The translations under genes were made by a program, and so were the position numbers. 64,000 nt of DNA from Planctomycetota bacterium (GTDB taxonomy: Bacteria > Planctomycetota > Planctomycetia > Gemmatales > HRBIN36). Positions 43,267 to 52,522 of the stretch are shown piece by piece. Under the pieces are notes generated by a model. It was not told the origin of the DNA. It made no database searches and saw only the letters and a list, made by a program, of their open reading frames with translations. The stretch lies in the NCBI GenBank assembly GCA_014584395.1, contig JACTMY010000019.1, positions 1-64,000 on the forward strand. The letters are read 5' to 3'. Numbering within the stretch: position 1 is the first letter of the stretch; every line of letters starts with the position of its first letter.

Positions 43267-43528
43267 TGTGCCGGCCCCCCACATAAAAGTCAGTCCCTGA
43301 CCACCCTGTTCCATATGCTGTTGCCAGGGAAACAGGGCCATACCCTGAATGGGTGGAGCTGTCAATGCAAAGTGGGAGAGACTTCATGGGCGTCGAAAGC
43401 AGGCCAAGCTGGACAAGACGGCGAAGGCTGCTTGAGTTTGCCCATTTTTTCTGTTTCTTGCCGTTCGCCGATCCTAGCTATTCCTGATGGATCCAATCCG
43501 TCCCCATCGAGAAGATTGTGGAGCCGCC

Positions 43529-44401
43529 ATGATGGCCATGCGTTATGATTTTTTTCACACCTTGCGGGAGATGTTCATCATGGGCTGCAACGTTGGCCTT
43601 CGCCTGGGGATAGCGGTTTGGCTGCTGACTTCCTTGGGGTGCAACGATCCGAAGACCTCAACTTCGACCGGCGGTCAAGGTTCTTCCCATGCCTCGCCTC
43701 CGCCATCGGGCATCATGGCGGGCGGGCAATCGGATGCAAAAATGGTCGCTGCCGCAGATTACAGCATCCTCTTTGTCGGCAACAGCCACACCGGCCACCA
43801 TCATCTTCCTGGGTTGGTGTGCGATCTCATCCGCTTTCGGCACCCGGATAAAACCGCTTATGCCCATTTCATTCCCGTGATGTTTCTGGACGCCGCGGCC
43901 CTTGATCCGATCTGCCGCGAGGAATTGGCAACGCGGCCATGGAAATACGCTGTCTTTCAAGCTCAGAAAATCAGCCTGAGCGGTAAGCATGACGATTCCC
44001 GCCAAGAAGGCATTGCGATCGCCAAGTTGGCCAAGGGGCGAGGGGTGAAGGTGTTTTATTATGCCGAATGGGGGATCAAAGGCGTCCCTGGAGATGGCCT
44101 GCGCCATGAAAAGGTGTATCGGGAAATGGCACGGGAAGCAGAGGTGGAGGTCGCCGCCGTGGGCAGGGCATGGGACCTGGCCTTGGCCAAGCGCCCCGAT
44201 CTGCCGCTTTACGAAGCCGATGGCAACCATCAATCGGCCACCGGCGCCTTTCTGACGGCCTGCGTCCTGTTCAGTCGCATCACCGGCGACAGTCCGCTGC
44301 CGCTTTCGGGGTATCCATATCAGCCGATCGCCGCCTCGGACCGCGCCTTTCTGTCCGAGATCGCGGCCAAAGCCGTGGCTGAACCTTCCACCGAACCATA
44401 A
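43529..44401 (+). CDS. SGNH/GDSL-like hydrolase, predicted lipoprotein
   Basis: The ATG at 43529 has GGAG 6 bp upstream (290 aa); an alternative ATG at 43580 gives a shorter signal peptide ending in the same lipobox (LTSLGC). The mature protein has SGNH-like motifs: ILFVGNSHTGHHHLP near the N-terminus (block I, with Ser) and YEADGNHQSATGAFLT near the C-terminus (block V, Asp-x-x-His). The middle contains WKYAVFQAQ. It may be an esterase or acetylhydrolase at the outer membrane or periplasm. The substrate is unknown. Confidence 0.75.
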   Translation: MMAMRYDFFHTLREMFIMGCNVGLRLGIAVWLLTSLGCNDPKTSTSTGGQGSSHASPPPSGIMAGGQSDAKMVAAADYSILFVGNSHTGHHHLPGLVCDLIRFRHPDKTAYAHFIPVMFLDAAALDPICREELATRPWKYAVFQAQKISLSGKHDDSRQEGIAIAKLAKGRGVKVFYYAEWGIKGVPGDGLRHEKVYREMAREAEVEVAAVGRAWDLALAKRPDLPLYEADGNHQSATGAFLTACVLFSRITGDSPLPLSGYPYQPIAASDRAFLSEIAAKAVAEPSTEP

Positions 44402-44427
44402 GGGCATCGGGCCCAGTCGAACCAACT

Positions 44428-45450
44428 CTAAGGCTTCTTCACATAACCCTTCGGCTTGTATCCAGATCGTTGCAATTCCTGGGCAAGCGCGCTACGAAGC
44501 ACATGCAGTTCCGTTTGCCCTTTCGTCTTCATGTTGCTTTTTAATTCCGCGAGCCGCTTCTTTAGAGTGTCAATGGTTTCCTTATATTTGACGATCTTGG
44601 CTTCCAGATCGGTGACTTTCGTTGCCGCCTCCTCGCTGACCTTTTGCAGCTCTTCCTTGCGCGAGTAGGCCAGGTGCACCTCGTATAAATCAAAGCCAAA
44701 TCCCATGATCGTCAGCATTTTGCCGGCTGGACCGGTGGCTTGCCGAACTTTATTGGCTTCGGTCATAAAGTCCTCGGCCGATGAGACGACGGCGCCCGCG
44801 CTGGTTGCGCCGCGGCTGCCCCACGTGACCTCGGTGGACGTGTTCGTACCCAGGTTGTTATCCGCGCTCATCTGCACCAAGGCGATGCCGCCGCGTGCCA
44901 GGATGCTCATTAAGCCGGTGGGTGCGATGGTGTTGGAAATGACGGTCGCAACAACGTTGAACGCCACCTGATACCCGGCCGAATAGAATTCGCTTTTCGC
45001 TTTATCCAATTCCTTCTTGAATTTCTCCATGGCCTTCATGGCTTCCTTGGCCTCCACTTCCAGTTTGGCCTGATGCACCGCCACGAACAGCACTGTGATG
45101 CCAGCTTTATGCATCTCCTCCAGGACATTGTTCACGGTATGAAGGATTTCGACGGCCAAACTCATGGCGGCAAGGATGTTTTTATATTGCGTCCGCGTGA
45201 CGAGTTTGCCCGACTGGGCTTGGATGAGGAAAACGTATAAATCCTCCCCCATGATCTCAACGAGTTCTAAATCCGCCTCGAGTTGACGGGCCAGAGCGGT
45301 TGAAAAAAAGCCGGAATAATACTCGAGATTTTGCCAGGCTCGATCTTGCTCCGTGAGGTAGGCATCCATGATCAATTGGTATTTTTCATAGGATGCAGAC
45401 CCAAGAACACGATCGATCGTCTCCTTGTTAATGTCCAATAACTGTCCCAT
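44428..45450 (-). CDS. Unrecognised helical protein with central hydrophobic hairpin
   Basis: The 340-aa product has a GGAG-type ribosome site and no signal peptide. It is largely helical. A central hydrophobic stretch (about 158-194, with Gly and Pro in the middle) is flanked by charged coiled-coil segments (about 128-155 and 268-310). This outline resembles alpha-helical pore-forming proteins, but no family was recognised. The neighbour at 45608 has a similar length and a central hydrophobic run, and also lacks a signal peptide. Base composition is a little lower in GC than that of nearby genes. Confidence 0.6.
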   Translation of the reverse strand: MGQLLDINKETIDRVLGSASYEKYQLIMDAYLTEQDRAWQNLEYYSGFFSTALARQLEADLELVEIMGEDLYVFLIQAQSGKLVTRTQYKNILAAMSLAVEILHTVNNVLEEMHKAGITVLFVAVHQAKLEVEAKEAMKAMEKFKKELDKAKSEFYSAGYQVAFNVVATVISNTIAPTGLMSILARGGIALVQMSADNNLGTNTSTEVTWGSRGATSAGAVVSSAEDFMTEANKVRQATGPAGKMLTIMGFGFDLYEVHLAYSRKEELQKVSEEAATKVTDLEAKIVKYKETIDTLKKRLAELKSNMKTKGQTELHVLRSALAQELQRSGYKPKGYVKKP

Positions 45451-45547
45451 GACGAGCTTCTCCGATTATTGCTGAAAGAGGAAATCGAATCGGTGCCACA
45501 CGAAGGGCACTCAAAACCACAACCGCGCCAGACACCCGTTCGTGGAC

Positions 45548-45571
45548 AAAAAAATCCCCTGTTGAGGGGAT
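45548..45571 (-). terminator. Rho-independent terminator between the two unrecognised genes
   Basis: A 7-bp stem (ATCCCCT / AGGGGAT, loop GTTG) is followed on the minus strand by seven T residues, 37 bp past the stop of the gene at 45608. It separates the two unrecognised genes into two transcripts, or attenuates the second. Confidence 0.8.
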
Positions 45572-45607
45572 CTCTGCGAACGTCCTGGTTGCAGCTTTCC
45601 GCAATGG

Positions 45608-46720
45608 TCAAGGGATGAAAACGGAGCCTGTCTGACGAACAGCCGTTAGCTCAATGAATTGTTGAATCGGCGCCGCGGCGGCCATCTCCCAGGGATAACC
45701 CACAGGAGCCTGCTTGGGCGTCGACTTGGGGGCAGGCACCTTTTGTTGATCTTGAGCCGCCGAGGCTTTTTTCGCCAAGACGTTGCGGGCATAGGTGAGC
45801 GCTGCCGTACCCACGAGGGCTCCGTAGGGTCCCAGTGCTTTTTCCAGGACTTTCTTGGCCGCATCCGCCGTGAGCCCTCCCCCATATTTGACGTAACCTG
45901 CAGCGGCGCCATGGAGAAAAGTCTTGCTATCCAGGAAGGCCAAGGGCACCTCGGCGGAGGCTTTGAAGGCCGGGATCACAAAAGCCAAGATCGCCAATTT
46001 CTTTTCCAGGGCCTTGGTGTCCCCCAACAGTCCTTTCAATTCCAGGGTCGACGCGATTTCCATGCGTTCTTTGTTCAAGGCGCGGGCAGCGGATACTTTG
46101 ATGCCGACGTATCCTAAAATCCCTTCCACGGCCATGGTCGCGACCGCCGATTTCCAGTTGTGGGTGTCTTGATATTTAAAACTTCCTTTCATCCCAGCCC
46201 CAATGCCCACAAAGGCCGCCGCGGCTCCCCCCGTGAGCAAGGTGGCCCCGACCATCACTGCATCCGCACATAAATCCCGAATGGTCGTCAAAATTTTTAG
46301 GTCCATTTCTCCTTTTTTCACGGTCTGGTCGATGTTGCCCATCGTCACCTTGTGGGAGGATTTGAGCAGATCACCGAAGCGCTCATTGTTGCGGATGGTC
46401 TTGTACCGCATCATTTTGAGTTTTTCGATCACACCGCACATCGACCATTGCGCTTCTTGTTTTAACTCCAGCCAATCGGTCAAGGTATCCGCCAAGGATT
46501 CGGCTTCGACGCCGTGCCAATCCACCTCCACCCGGCGGACGCGGGGAGCGTTCATGGGAAAATCAGTGCGACTCCACGCAGGGACGTCCACGACCTTGGA
46601 TAGGCGAAGCATGGCCTCGGAGCGGGCATGTGAGCGGCAAATGCTCCACACGCCGCCATCCCAATTGACCATAAATCGACCATCCCGGCTGTCGATTTCC
46701 GTCCAGTCCGAGCTTGCCAT
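45608..46720 (-). CDS. Unrecognised protein with central Gly/Ala-rich hydrophobic segment
   Basis: The 370-aa product has GGAG 8 bp before its ATG and no signal peptide. The N-terminal 90 residues are strand-rich with several Trp. At about 153-177 lies a Gly/Ala-rich hydrophobic run (AVMVGATLLTGGAAAAFVGIG), and a second hydrophobic segment follows at about 195-210. The C-terminal part is Lys-rich, with a short Pro-rich linker before the end. No family was recognised. A possible reading is a secreted effector or membrane-inserting protein released without a signal peptide (speculative), by analogy with its neighbour. Confidence 0.6.
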   Translation of the reverse strand: MASSDWTEIDSRDGRFMVNWDGGVWSICRSHARSEAMLRLSKVVDVPAWSRTDFPMNAPRVRRVEVDWHGVEAESLADTLTDWLELKQEAQWSMCGVIEKLKMMRYKTIRNNERFGDLLKSSHKVTMGNIDQTVKKGEMDLKILTTIRDLCADAVMVGATLLTGGAAAAFVGIGAGMKGSFKYQDTHNWKSAVATMAVEGILGYVGIKVSAARALNKERMEIASTLELKGLLGDTKALEKKLAILAFVIPAFKASAEVPLAFLDSKTFLHGAAAGYVKYGGGLTADAAKKVLEKALGPYGALVGTAALTYARNVLAKKASAAQDQQKVPAPKSTPKQAPVGYPWEMAAAAPIQQFIELTAVRQTGSVFIP

Positions 46721-46964
46721 GGTTGGTACTCCAAAAGATCATTGAATCCACTCTGTTGTTTTTGTGTTTAAAGAGAATCCGTTATCGCATCGGATTGCAG
46801 TCCATGAACCATCGATTCGACTTGGATTTACTGAGAGAGATCGACGTCGATCTCCTCCCATGGACCAATGCAGCAAATGGGAAGCCAAAACTTCCTCATT
46901 TTCGCATGACTAAGGGGAGGTGCCGACCTGAGGGTGAACGGCTTTAAATGGCGATTCTTGGCAG

Positions 46965-49571
46965 CTATTTTTTCTGCAGCTCTTTCAGCAGCTTGCCCGC
47001 GGCTTCCGCATAAGGGCCAGGCGCGGCAAAGGGTTCTAGAAATGACGCTGCATCGACGAGGGGAATATCGGCGAGGGAAATGCCCAGAGCTTCACGATCG
47101 CGGCGAACGACTAGGCATAATTGCGCCAACAATTGGACATAACTCCATTGATGCGGGAAGGCTCTGGAAATGATCAGCGCATCACTCAGGGCCATGTGGT
47201 AGTTTTGCGCTGCTTCTTTGAATTGTTGCTTCTTAAAAAAACACTCGCCGAGTACGCCGCGCTGACCCGCCAATTCAAACCGATAAGGGGCATGCTGTGG
47301 ATTCCCGGCCAAGAGCAAGGACCATTGGTTAATACTCTTGCTCATCCACTGGAACGTCTCCTCCGGCGGGCCGTGCCTGCGGTGCCACAAGCCCAAGTCG
47401 CGATAGGCCCAGGCCTGTAATTTGACCTTGGTAAATTGTCTGACCGGTTCGGCCGAGGCGTCTTCAAGGATGTGCACGGCGTTCAGGTAGTGGCGGCGAG
47501 CTTTATCCGCGGCTCCCGTGTTGGCCGCGACGGTGCCTTCGTGCAGTTCGGTTTGCGCCAGGGAAAAGACGGCCCGCGGCAATGGCTCAAGGTCTTGGGA
47601 TTGACGAATGGCTTGCCGCGCAGCCGACAAATACTTGGCGACTTGTGACAGCCCCTGCGGGTCATGGTGAATCAACAGGGTCGCTACGTGATTATTGGCT
47701 TCGGCCAGGATGATGAGCGTTTCGGCCCGTTGACGGGGTTCCGAGGGCTGATAGCGGATCAAATACTCGATGGCCTCTTGATACCAACGGATGGCTTCCT
47801 GGTGCGACTGCAGGCTCATCAAGGCATTGCCCAAATCCATGCGGCACACGCCGGCCTCTAAGAGATGTTTCGATGATGGATCCACGCGCGCGGCCAGAAA
47901 TTCCCAACGCTCCCAGGAAGCGATGGCTTGCTTGGCGTAGCGCGCGGCCTGATCGGATTGGCCCAGCGACTGGCTGAGTCCGGACATGGAATGCAAGGCC
48001 CTGGCCTGCTCCAGGAGGAGGTCGTCGTTGTCCTTCATCAAGGCGACCAGTTGCGTCTGCGCTTCCAGCGTCTTGTACATGATCCGCTTGCGAAATTCCT
48101 GATCCTCGTCGATGAAGAAGCGGCGGTCGGTGCGAATGACTTCGGAATAGGCGCTCAGGGTGGCGGCCATGCTCTTCAAGGAATGGTCGAGCGCTTGCTT
48201 TTGCCGTTGCAATTGCTGCTGTTGTTCCTTGTTGGTTTGTTCCTGCTTGCGGACCAGTTCCGCCTGGGTCATGAGATCGAAATTCAGCTTCGCCAGTTCC
48301 TTGTTTTTCGATTGCATGCTCACAAGGAACGCCGCCATCGTCGCGACTAGACCCAAGCCGAGCACGCTGCAAGCCAAAATCAGCAGGGCCATGATCGGAT
48401 GGCGGCGCGTCCAAAGAATGGCGCGGCGCAGCCGCGTAACGGGTTTGGCATGAATCGGCTGATGGTTCAGGAAGCAACGCAAATCCTCCGCCAACTCGTC
48501 CGCGGAGGCATAACGGTCGATGGGGTTCTTGCGCAGGCACTTGAGGCAAATCGTTTCCAGGTCCATGGGGAGCTGCGGTTGCAGCACGCGCGGCCGGACC
48601 GGTTCGGTCTCGGTCACGAGACGCAGCGTTTCCAAGGCCGTCGAAGCGCGAAACGGGGGCCGCCCCGTGACGGATTCATAGAGGATGGCGCCCAAGCCAT
48701 AAATGTCCACGGCCACGCTGCTCCAAAACGGCTCGGATCGCGCTTGCTCGGGCGGCATGTAGGAGGGAGTGCCCATGACCACGCTGCCGTGGGTCAGTTG
48801 GGACTGTTCTTGGGCGCGGGCCAGGCCAAAATCCGCCAGCTTTGGAATAAGGGTTTCCCCATTGAGCACGATCGTTTCCGCTTCGCCGACCAATTGCACG
48901 CGGGGATTCGGCTTGGCCAGGAGGATGTTGGCCGGCTTGAGATCGCGGTGCAGGACATTGGCTTCGTGGGCGGCTTGGATGCCGCGTGCCAAGACTTCCG
49001 TCAGCCGCGCCGCTTCCTGGGCTGTGAGCAGTTGCTCGCGCAAGCGCTCGGCGAGCGTGCCGCCTTCCACGAACTCGCAGGAGATGTACGCTTCCTCGTC
49101 GAAGGTGTTATAATCGAAGACCTGGACGATATTGGGATGCTGCAGCCGAGCCGCCAGGGCGGCTTCCTGGCGAAAGCGGCGGCGGAGATGCGGGTCATCC
49201 AAGCGATGATCCCGGAGGAATTTCAAGGCCACGATCCGCCCCAGGGTCTTGTGGCGGGCCTTGTACACCACCCCCATGCCCCCCTGGCCGATTTTTTCCA
49301 GAATCTCATAGCCTGGAATTTCGGGCAGGCCCTCCTGGGCCGTTTGCGCGGGGGCCTCATCCAGCGGATCGGGCCAGGAGACTCGCGGATCGCGCAGCAA
49401 AGCGCGCCAGGAGGTCCATTCGGAAGTCTGCTCCGTCATCCGATCGAGCGCTTCCCGGCAGGCCGCACAGCCTTCCAAATGATCGAACAGTGGCGATCGA
49501 TCCGTATCGCCGCCTCCTTCGTCGAGCATTTCCCTCCACTGGTCCATACTGGGACATTGGCTGACTTCCAC
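46965..49571 (-). CDS. Membrane Ser/Thr protein kinase with N-terminal zinc-finger and C-terminal TPR region
   Basis: The GTG start at 49571 has AGGAG 9 bp upstream; the product is 868 aa. Residues 31-38 form H-x3-C-x2-C, the zinc-binding anti-sigma motif (zf-HC2 type). The kinase domain has a glycine loop IGQGGMG, Lys117, HRDLKPAN with Asp210, and DFG at 247-249. A membrane helix lies at about 392-418, followed by a coiled coil (about 420-465) and TPR-like helices to the end. It is encoded 22 bp after the sigma factor gene, so it probably controls that sigma factor by binding and phosphorylation. Confidence 0.92.
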   Translation of the reverse strand: MEVSQCPSMDQWREMLDEGGGDTDRSPLFDHLEGCAACREALDRMTEQTSEWTSWRALLRDPRVSWPDPLDEAPAQTAQEGLPEIPGYEILEKIGQGGMGVVYKARHKTLGRIVALKFLRDHRLDDPHLRRRFRQEAALAARLQHPNIVQVFDYNTFDEEAYISCEFVEGGTLAERLREQLLTAQEAARLTEVLARGIQAAHEANVLHRDLKPANILLAKPNPRVQLVGEAETIVLNGETLIPKLADFGLARAQEQSQLTHGSVVMGTPSYMPPEQARSEPFWSSVAVDIYGLGAILYESVTGRPPFRASTALETLRLVTETEPVRPRVLQPQLPMDLETICLKCLRKNPIDRYASADELAEDLRCFLNHQPIHAKPVTRLRRAILWTRRHPIMALLILACSVLGLGLVATMAAFLVSMQSKNKELAKLNFDLMTQAELVRKQEQTNKEQQQQLQRQKQALDHSLKSMAATLSAYSEVIRTDRRFFIDEDQEFRKRIMYKTLEAQTQLVALMKDNDDLLLEQARALHSMSGLSQSLGQSDQAARYAKQAIASWERWEFLAARVDPSSKHLLEAGVCRMDLGNALMSLQSHQEAIRWYQEAIEYLIRYQPSEPRQRAETLIILAEANNHVATLLIHHDPQGLSQVAKYLSAARQAIRQSQDLEPLPRAVFSLAQTELHEGTVAANTGAADKARRHYLNAVHILEDASAEPVRQFTKVKLQAWAYRDLGLWHRRHGPPEETFQWMSKSINQWSLLLAGNPQHAPYRFELAGQRGVLGECFFKKQQFKEAAQNYHMALSDALIISRAFPHQWSYVQLLAQLCLVVRRDREALGISLADIPLVDAASFLEPFAAPGPYAEAAGKLLKELQKK

Positions 49572-49593
49572 GCCGACGCACTCCTGCCCCGTG

Positions 49594-50235
49594 TCAAGGA
49601 TTGACCGTTTGCGTATCGTCCGCTTCCTGCGACATGCTGACGGGTTCCGCCTCCAAACGCTGCACCGTGTCTTGCAACATTTTCTGCACCTTGCTTTTCG
49701 CCACCCAGACCGCTCCCACCTTCATCCCCAAGCGCTCGGCGACTTCCGCTCCCGAAAGTCCCTCCCGGGTCATCCCCTCAAAGGCGCGCCATGTGTGTTC
49801 CTGAACGCGGCCGCGAACTTCGCGCATCGCCATTTCCAGCAGTTCCCGGTTCCATTCTTCCTCGAATTCCGTGACGAATTGTTCCTCCGCCTGCACCGAT
49901 TTCAAGATCACGAAAAACGAGGAGCTTCCCGAGCCCATCTCGCGGCGGTTCTTGCAATAATCGCACCAGGTGCGCCGGCAAATCGTCTTGAGATACGCCC
50001 GGAAACTCCGGGTGGCGTCATACTGAAAGTTCGCCATTTGCTTGGCCAGATCGAGCAGCACGTTTTGCCGGATATCGTCGATGTCGGCCGGCTGCAATCC
50101 CCAGGAACGGCACCAGCGGTCGATCATGCCGCCATAGCGATCCATGAAGGCCTGCCAGGCGTCTTGGTCGGCGGGCGACTGGCGAAGACGACCCAATAAG
50201 GTGGGGCTGGTCTCCATGTCCGCATCATAGCTCAT
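49594..50235 (-). CDS. ECF-type RNA polymerase sigma factor, kinase-linked
   Basis: The ATG at 50235 has GGGGGA 8 bp upstream; the product is 213 aa. Region 2 is seen as AWQAFMDRYGGMIDRWC, DIDDIRQNVLLDLAKQM and FRAYLKTICRRTWCDYCK. Region 4 has the helix-turn-helix LSGAEVAERLGMKVGAVWVAKSKV. It follows the planctomycete ECF group linked to Ser/Thr kinases. It is the first gene of a two-gene minus-strand operon with the zinc-finger kinase, a likely signal transduction pair. Confidence 0.9.
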   Translation of the reverse strand: MSYDADMETSPTLLGRLRQSPADQDAWQAFMDRYGGMIDRWCRSWGLQPADIDDIRQNVLLDLAKQMANFQYDATRSFRAYLKTICRRTWCDYCKNRREMGSGSSSFFVILKSVQAEEQFVTEFEEEWNRELLEMAMREVRGRVQEHTWRAFEGMTREGLSGAEVAERLGMKVGAVWVAKSKVQKMLQDTVQRLEAEPVSMSQEADDTQTVNP

Positions 50236-50432
50236 TCAAAGTTCCCCCATTCGCGCCTGAACCTAACAGAAAAGTCTAATTCAACAGAAGAAATTCATGC
50301 AAGAAAGAAGTCGATTTTTCACATTCAATGGCTGTTAGGTTTCGCCACTTCATGGGAACTATCCTCTAATCCCTGACGGCTCCGTCGGGTTGTCCGTGGG
50401 AAAGTCTTTCCTTTGCAGCAGGAGCGATCCGC

Positions 50433-51224
50433 ATGAAAGTGCATCTGATGGCGGGGTTGATGATCGGCTTGTTATCGACGTCGCCGGCATGGGCGCAATC
50501 CCTCACGATCATCAATCCCGGGTTCGAGGATGATGTGATTCCCGCCGGCGCGTTCACGGTGCAAGTACCCACCGGGTGGTCGATTTATGATCCCTCCGGC
50601 ATCATCAACCAAACGGACAATGCCGTGGGCTTGATCCGGCCCCTGCCGGGGGTGGAGTTCTTTCCGGGCGGAACCCCCGAGGGGAATCAGGCCGCGTTGG
50701 TCTATCTCGCTGGCGCGCAAAACGGCGCGGCCGGCCTGCAGCAGACGCTGGCCGACACCCTGCAACCTTGGACGACCTATGTCCTGACCGTGCAGATCGG
50801 CAACATTGCCTCGGGGACTTCCCTGCCGGGCTCCTCCGACGGCGGCGGCCAGTTTTACAACCTCGATGGCTTCCCCGGCTATCGCGTCGAACTCCTCGCG
50901 GGAGGCATCGTCCTCGCCGCCGACGACAACCGTTTGGATGGCTTCATCCCGGAGGGGGAATGGCGGCTTTCCACGGTGGCATTCACGACGGGGGAATCGC
51001 ATCCCCAGCTTGGACAATTCTTGGGCATTCGCTTGATCAATCTCGACCACGCGGGGACGCCGGAAATCCCCAACATCGAAGTCGACTTCGATCAGGTTGC
51101 CCTGGTGGCCTCCGCCGTGCCGGAGCCGGCGACGTGGACGTTGTGCTTGCTGGGCGCCGGCGGCCTCGGCCTGCGGCGCTGGCGACGCCGCCGCTCGGCA
51201 ACGACAGATTTCCATCCGGTATAA
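50433..51224 (+). CDS. Exported protein with PEP-CTERM sorting signal
   Basis: The ATG has AGGAG 8 bp upstream; the product is 263 aa with a signal peptide ending at AWA (about residue 21). The middle is strand-rich, opening with LTIINPGFEDD, a common start of PEP-CTERM proteins. The C-terminus has VPEP at 229-232, a hydrophobic helix and an Arg cluster: the PEP-CTERM signal cleaved by exosortase. No exosortase gene lies in the window. The substrate or surface role is unknown. Confidence 0.9.
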   Translation: MKVHLMAGLMIGLLSTSPAWAQSLTIINPGFEDDVIPAGAFTVQVPTGWSIYDPSGIINQTDNAVGLIRPLPGVEFFPGGTPEGNQAALVYLAGAQNGAAGLQQTLADTLQPWTTYVLTVQIGNIASGTSLPGSSDGGGQFYNLDGFPGYRVELLAGGIVLAADDNRLDGFIPEGEWRLSTVAFTTGESHPQLGQFLGIRLINLDHAGTPEIPNIEVDFDQVALVASAVPEPATWTLCLLGAGGLGLRRWRRRRSATTDFHPV

Positions 51225-51298
51225 TGTAGACCAGCGTCCATGGGCTGATAACCTAAAACAAAAACCGGTTGGCTTTCACGCAAAAGGAGTGCTTCCAC

Positions 51299-52279
51299 AT
51301 GGCCTCGAAACCGATCGTCAAGAAGCCCTCGCAGCCGGTTGCTTTTCCCCCCGCCGATCATTTGCGGGCCTATCGTGTTCGCCAGGGGGATAATTGGTGG
51401 TCGCTGCAGCGGCAATTCAATCTGCGCGATCCGTGGGACCTGATTCGCTATAACTTTGCGACGCGCGACCCCGCCGAGGTGAACTGGTATCTAAGGGAAT
51501 ACGTCGGCTGCACCAAGACCACCAGCGACGGCAAGAATTATTGTTTCAGCGACGCCGCCAAGCCGGGACTGATTTACCTGCCGCGCCGCAACTTCAAGGG
51601 CGGCATCGGCGGCGGTGGTTCAGGAAGCGGATCCGGGAGCACTGGATCAGCATCCAATGACGAATCGGCCAAACGAACCGTCCTCTGGGTCCTGGGATTG
51701 AGCAACACGATCGCGGCGCTCGACTTCGACGTCAACGGCTTCATGATCACGCCCCGGGATTACGAGCGCGTGAAAAGGCTTATCAACGAAGGTGATATCC
51801 ACGTCGCCCATAATCGCGACCTGGGTGACTTCGCCTGCTACGACGCAGCCACGGACAGCCTTTACGTGGGCAGGACCGGCGGCGGCGATACGCACCGATC
51901 GGCGCTGCTCATTCATGAAACGACCCATGCCGCCTTTGACGCGCGCGCGGAGCACGTGGCCGACAGCGTGTCCGAAACCGTGGCCTACATCGCGCAAATG
52001 CTCTTCATCATGGTTCGCGATCCGAAAGCCGAGGCCCCCCTCGACCCGGACCCCTTGGTCAATGACATCTTCAGACCCGCGTGGCGGTTGGCGAAGCGCA
52101 TTCGCAATAAACAGCTCAAGCAAGCGAGCAACTTCACCGCGACCTGGTCGGAAGACGTCCTTGCACTCATGAAGGCCTTGATGGCCCACGAGCATTATCA
52201 AGATCAGTTCAAATATTCCGATGAGCATTACGACGGCCTGGCGGGGTACAACGGCGTCAAGGGCTGGGTCTACAGCTAA
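51299..52279 (+). CDS. LysM-domain protein with HExxH metalloprotease-like domain
   Basis: The ATG at 51299 has AAGGAG 9 bp upstream; the product is 326 aa and has no signal peptide. Residues about 24-96 are a LysM-like glycan-binding domain (YRVRQGDNWWSLQRQF, closing PGLIYLP). A Gly/Ser linker (about 100-120) follows. The C-terminal domain carries H206-E-T-T-H210 and Glu226, a gluzincin-like zinc site. Similar LysM-peptidase proteins occur near contractile injection and toxin systems, but no such genes are adjacent, so an effector role is speculative. Confidence 0.75.
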   Translation: MASKPIVKKPSQPVAFPPADHLRAYRVRQGDNWWSLQRQFNLRDPWDLIRYNFATRDPAEVNWYLREYVGCTKTTSDGKNYCFSDAAKPGLIYLPRRNFKGGIGGGGSGSGSGSTGSASNDESAKRTVLWVLGLSNTIAALDFDVNGFMITPRDYERVKRLINEGDIHVAHNRDLGDFACYDAATDSLYVGRTGGGDTHRSALLIHETTHAAFDARAEHVADSVSETVAYIAQMLFIMVRDPKAEAPLDPDPLVNDIFRPAWRLAKRIRNKQLKQASNFTATWSEDVLALMKALMAHEHYQDQFKYSDEHYDGLAGYNGVKGWVYS

Positions 52280-52358
52280 ATGAATTCGTTCCTGTTTTGT
52301 CCTTGCTGCTGCTTTTTTTTCACGTCTTAAGTCCAACTGTCTCGTCGGTACTCATAGA

Positions 52359-52392
52359 GGGGTGTTGAAGAAGGATCACTCTTCAACACCCC
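52359..52392. repeat. Strong hairpin with 13-bp perfect stem
   Basis: GGGGTGTTGAAGA (52359-52371) pairs perfectly with 52380-52392, loop of 8 bases. It lies 80 bp past the LysM-peptidase stop. No T run follows, so it is not a classic rho-independent terminator. Confidence 0.8.
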
Positions 52393-52522
52393 AAGCCATT
52401 ATGAGGAGAAAATGAGGAATCTGGGCTGGTTGTTACATTTCTCAGTTGGCGTTGGCGGTAAAATAAGCCATGATAGAATGGCTGGTTGTTGACGCCCGGC
52501 ATTCCCTCCAAGGGGTGGGCTT

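Noticed and set aside
43141-43548. 135-codon plus-strand frame
   Set aside because: Partly antisense to the methyltransferase N-terminus with no ribosome site or recognisable peptide.
48399-49604. 401-codon open frame on the plus strand
   Set aside because: Antisense to the kinase gene, which has HRD/DFG motifs; the antisense peptide is His/Gln/Arg-rich.
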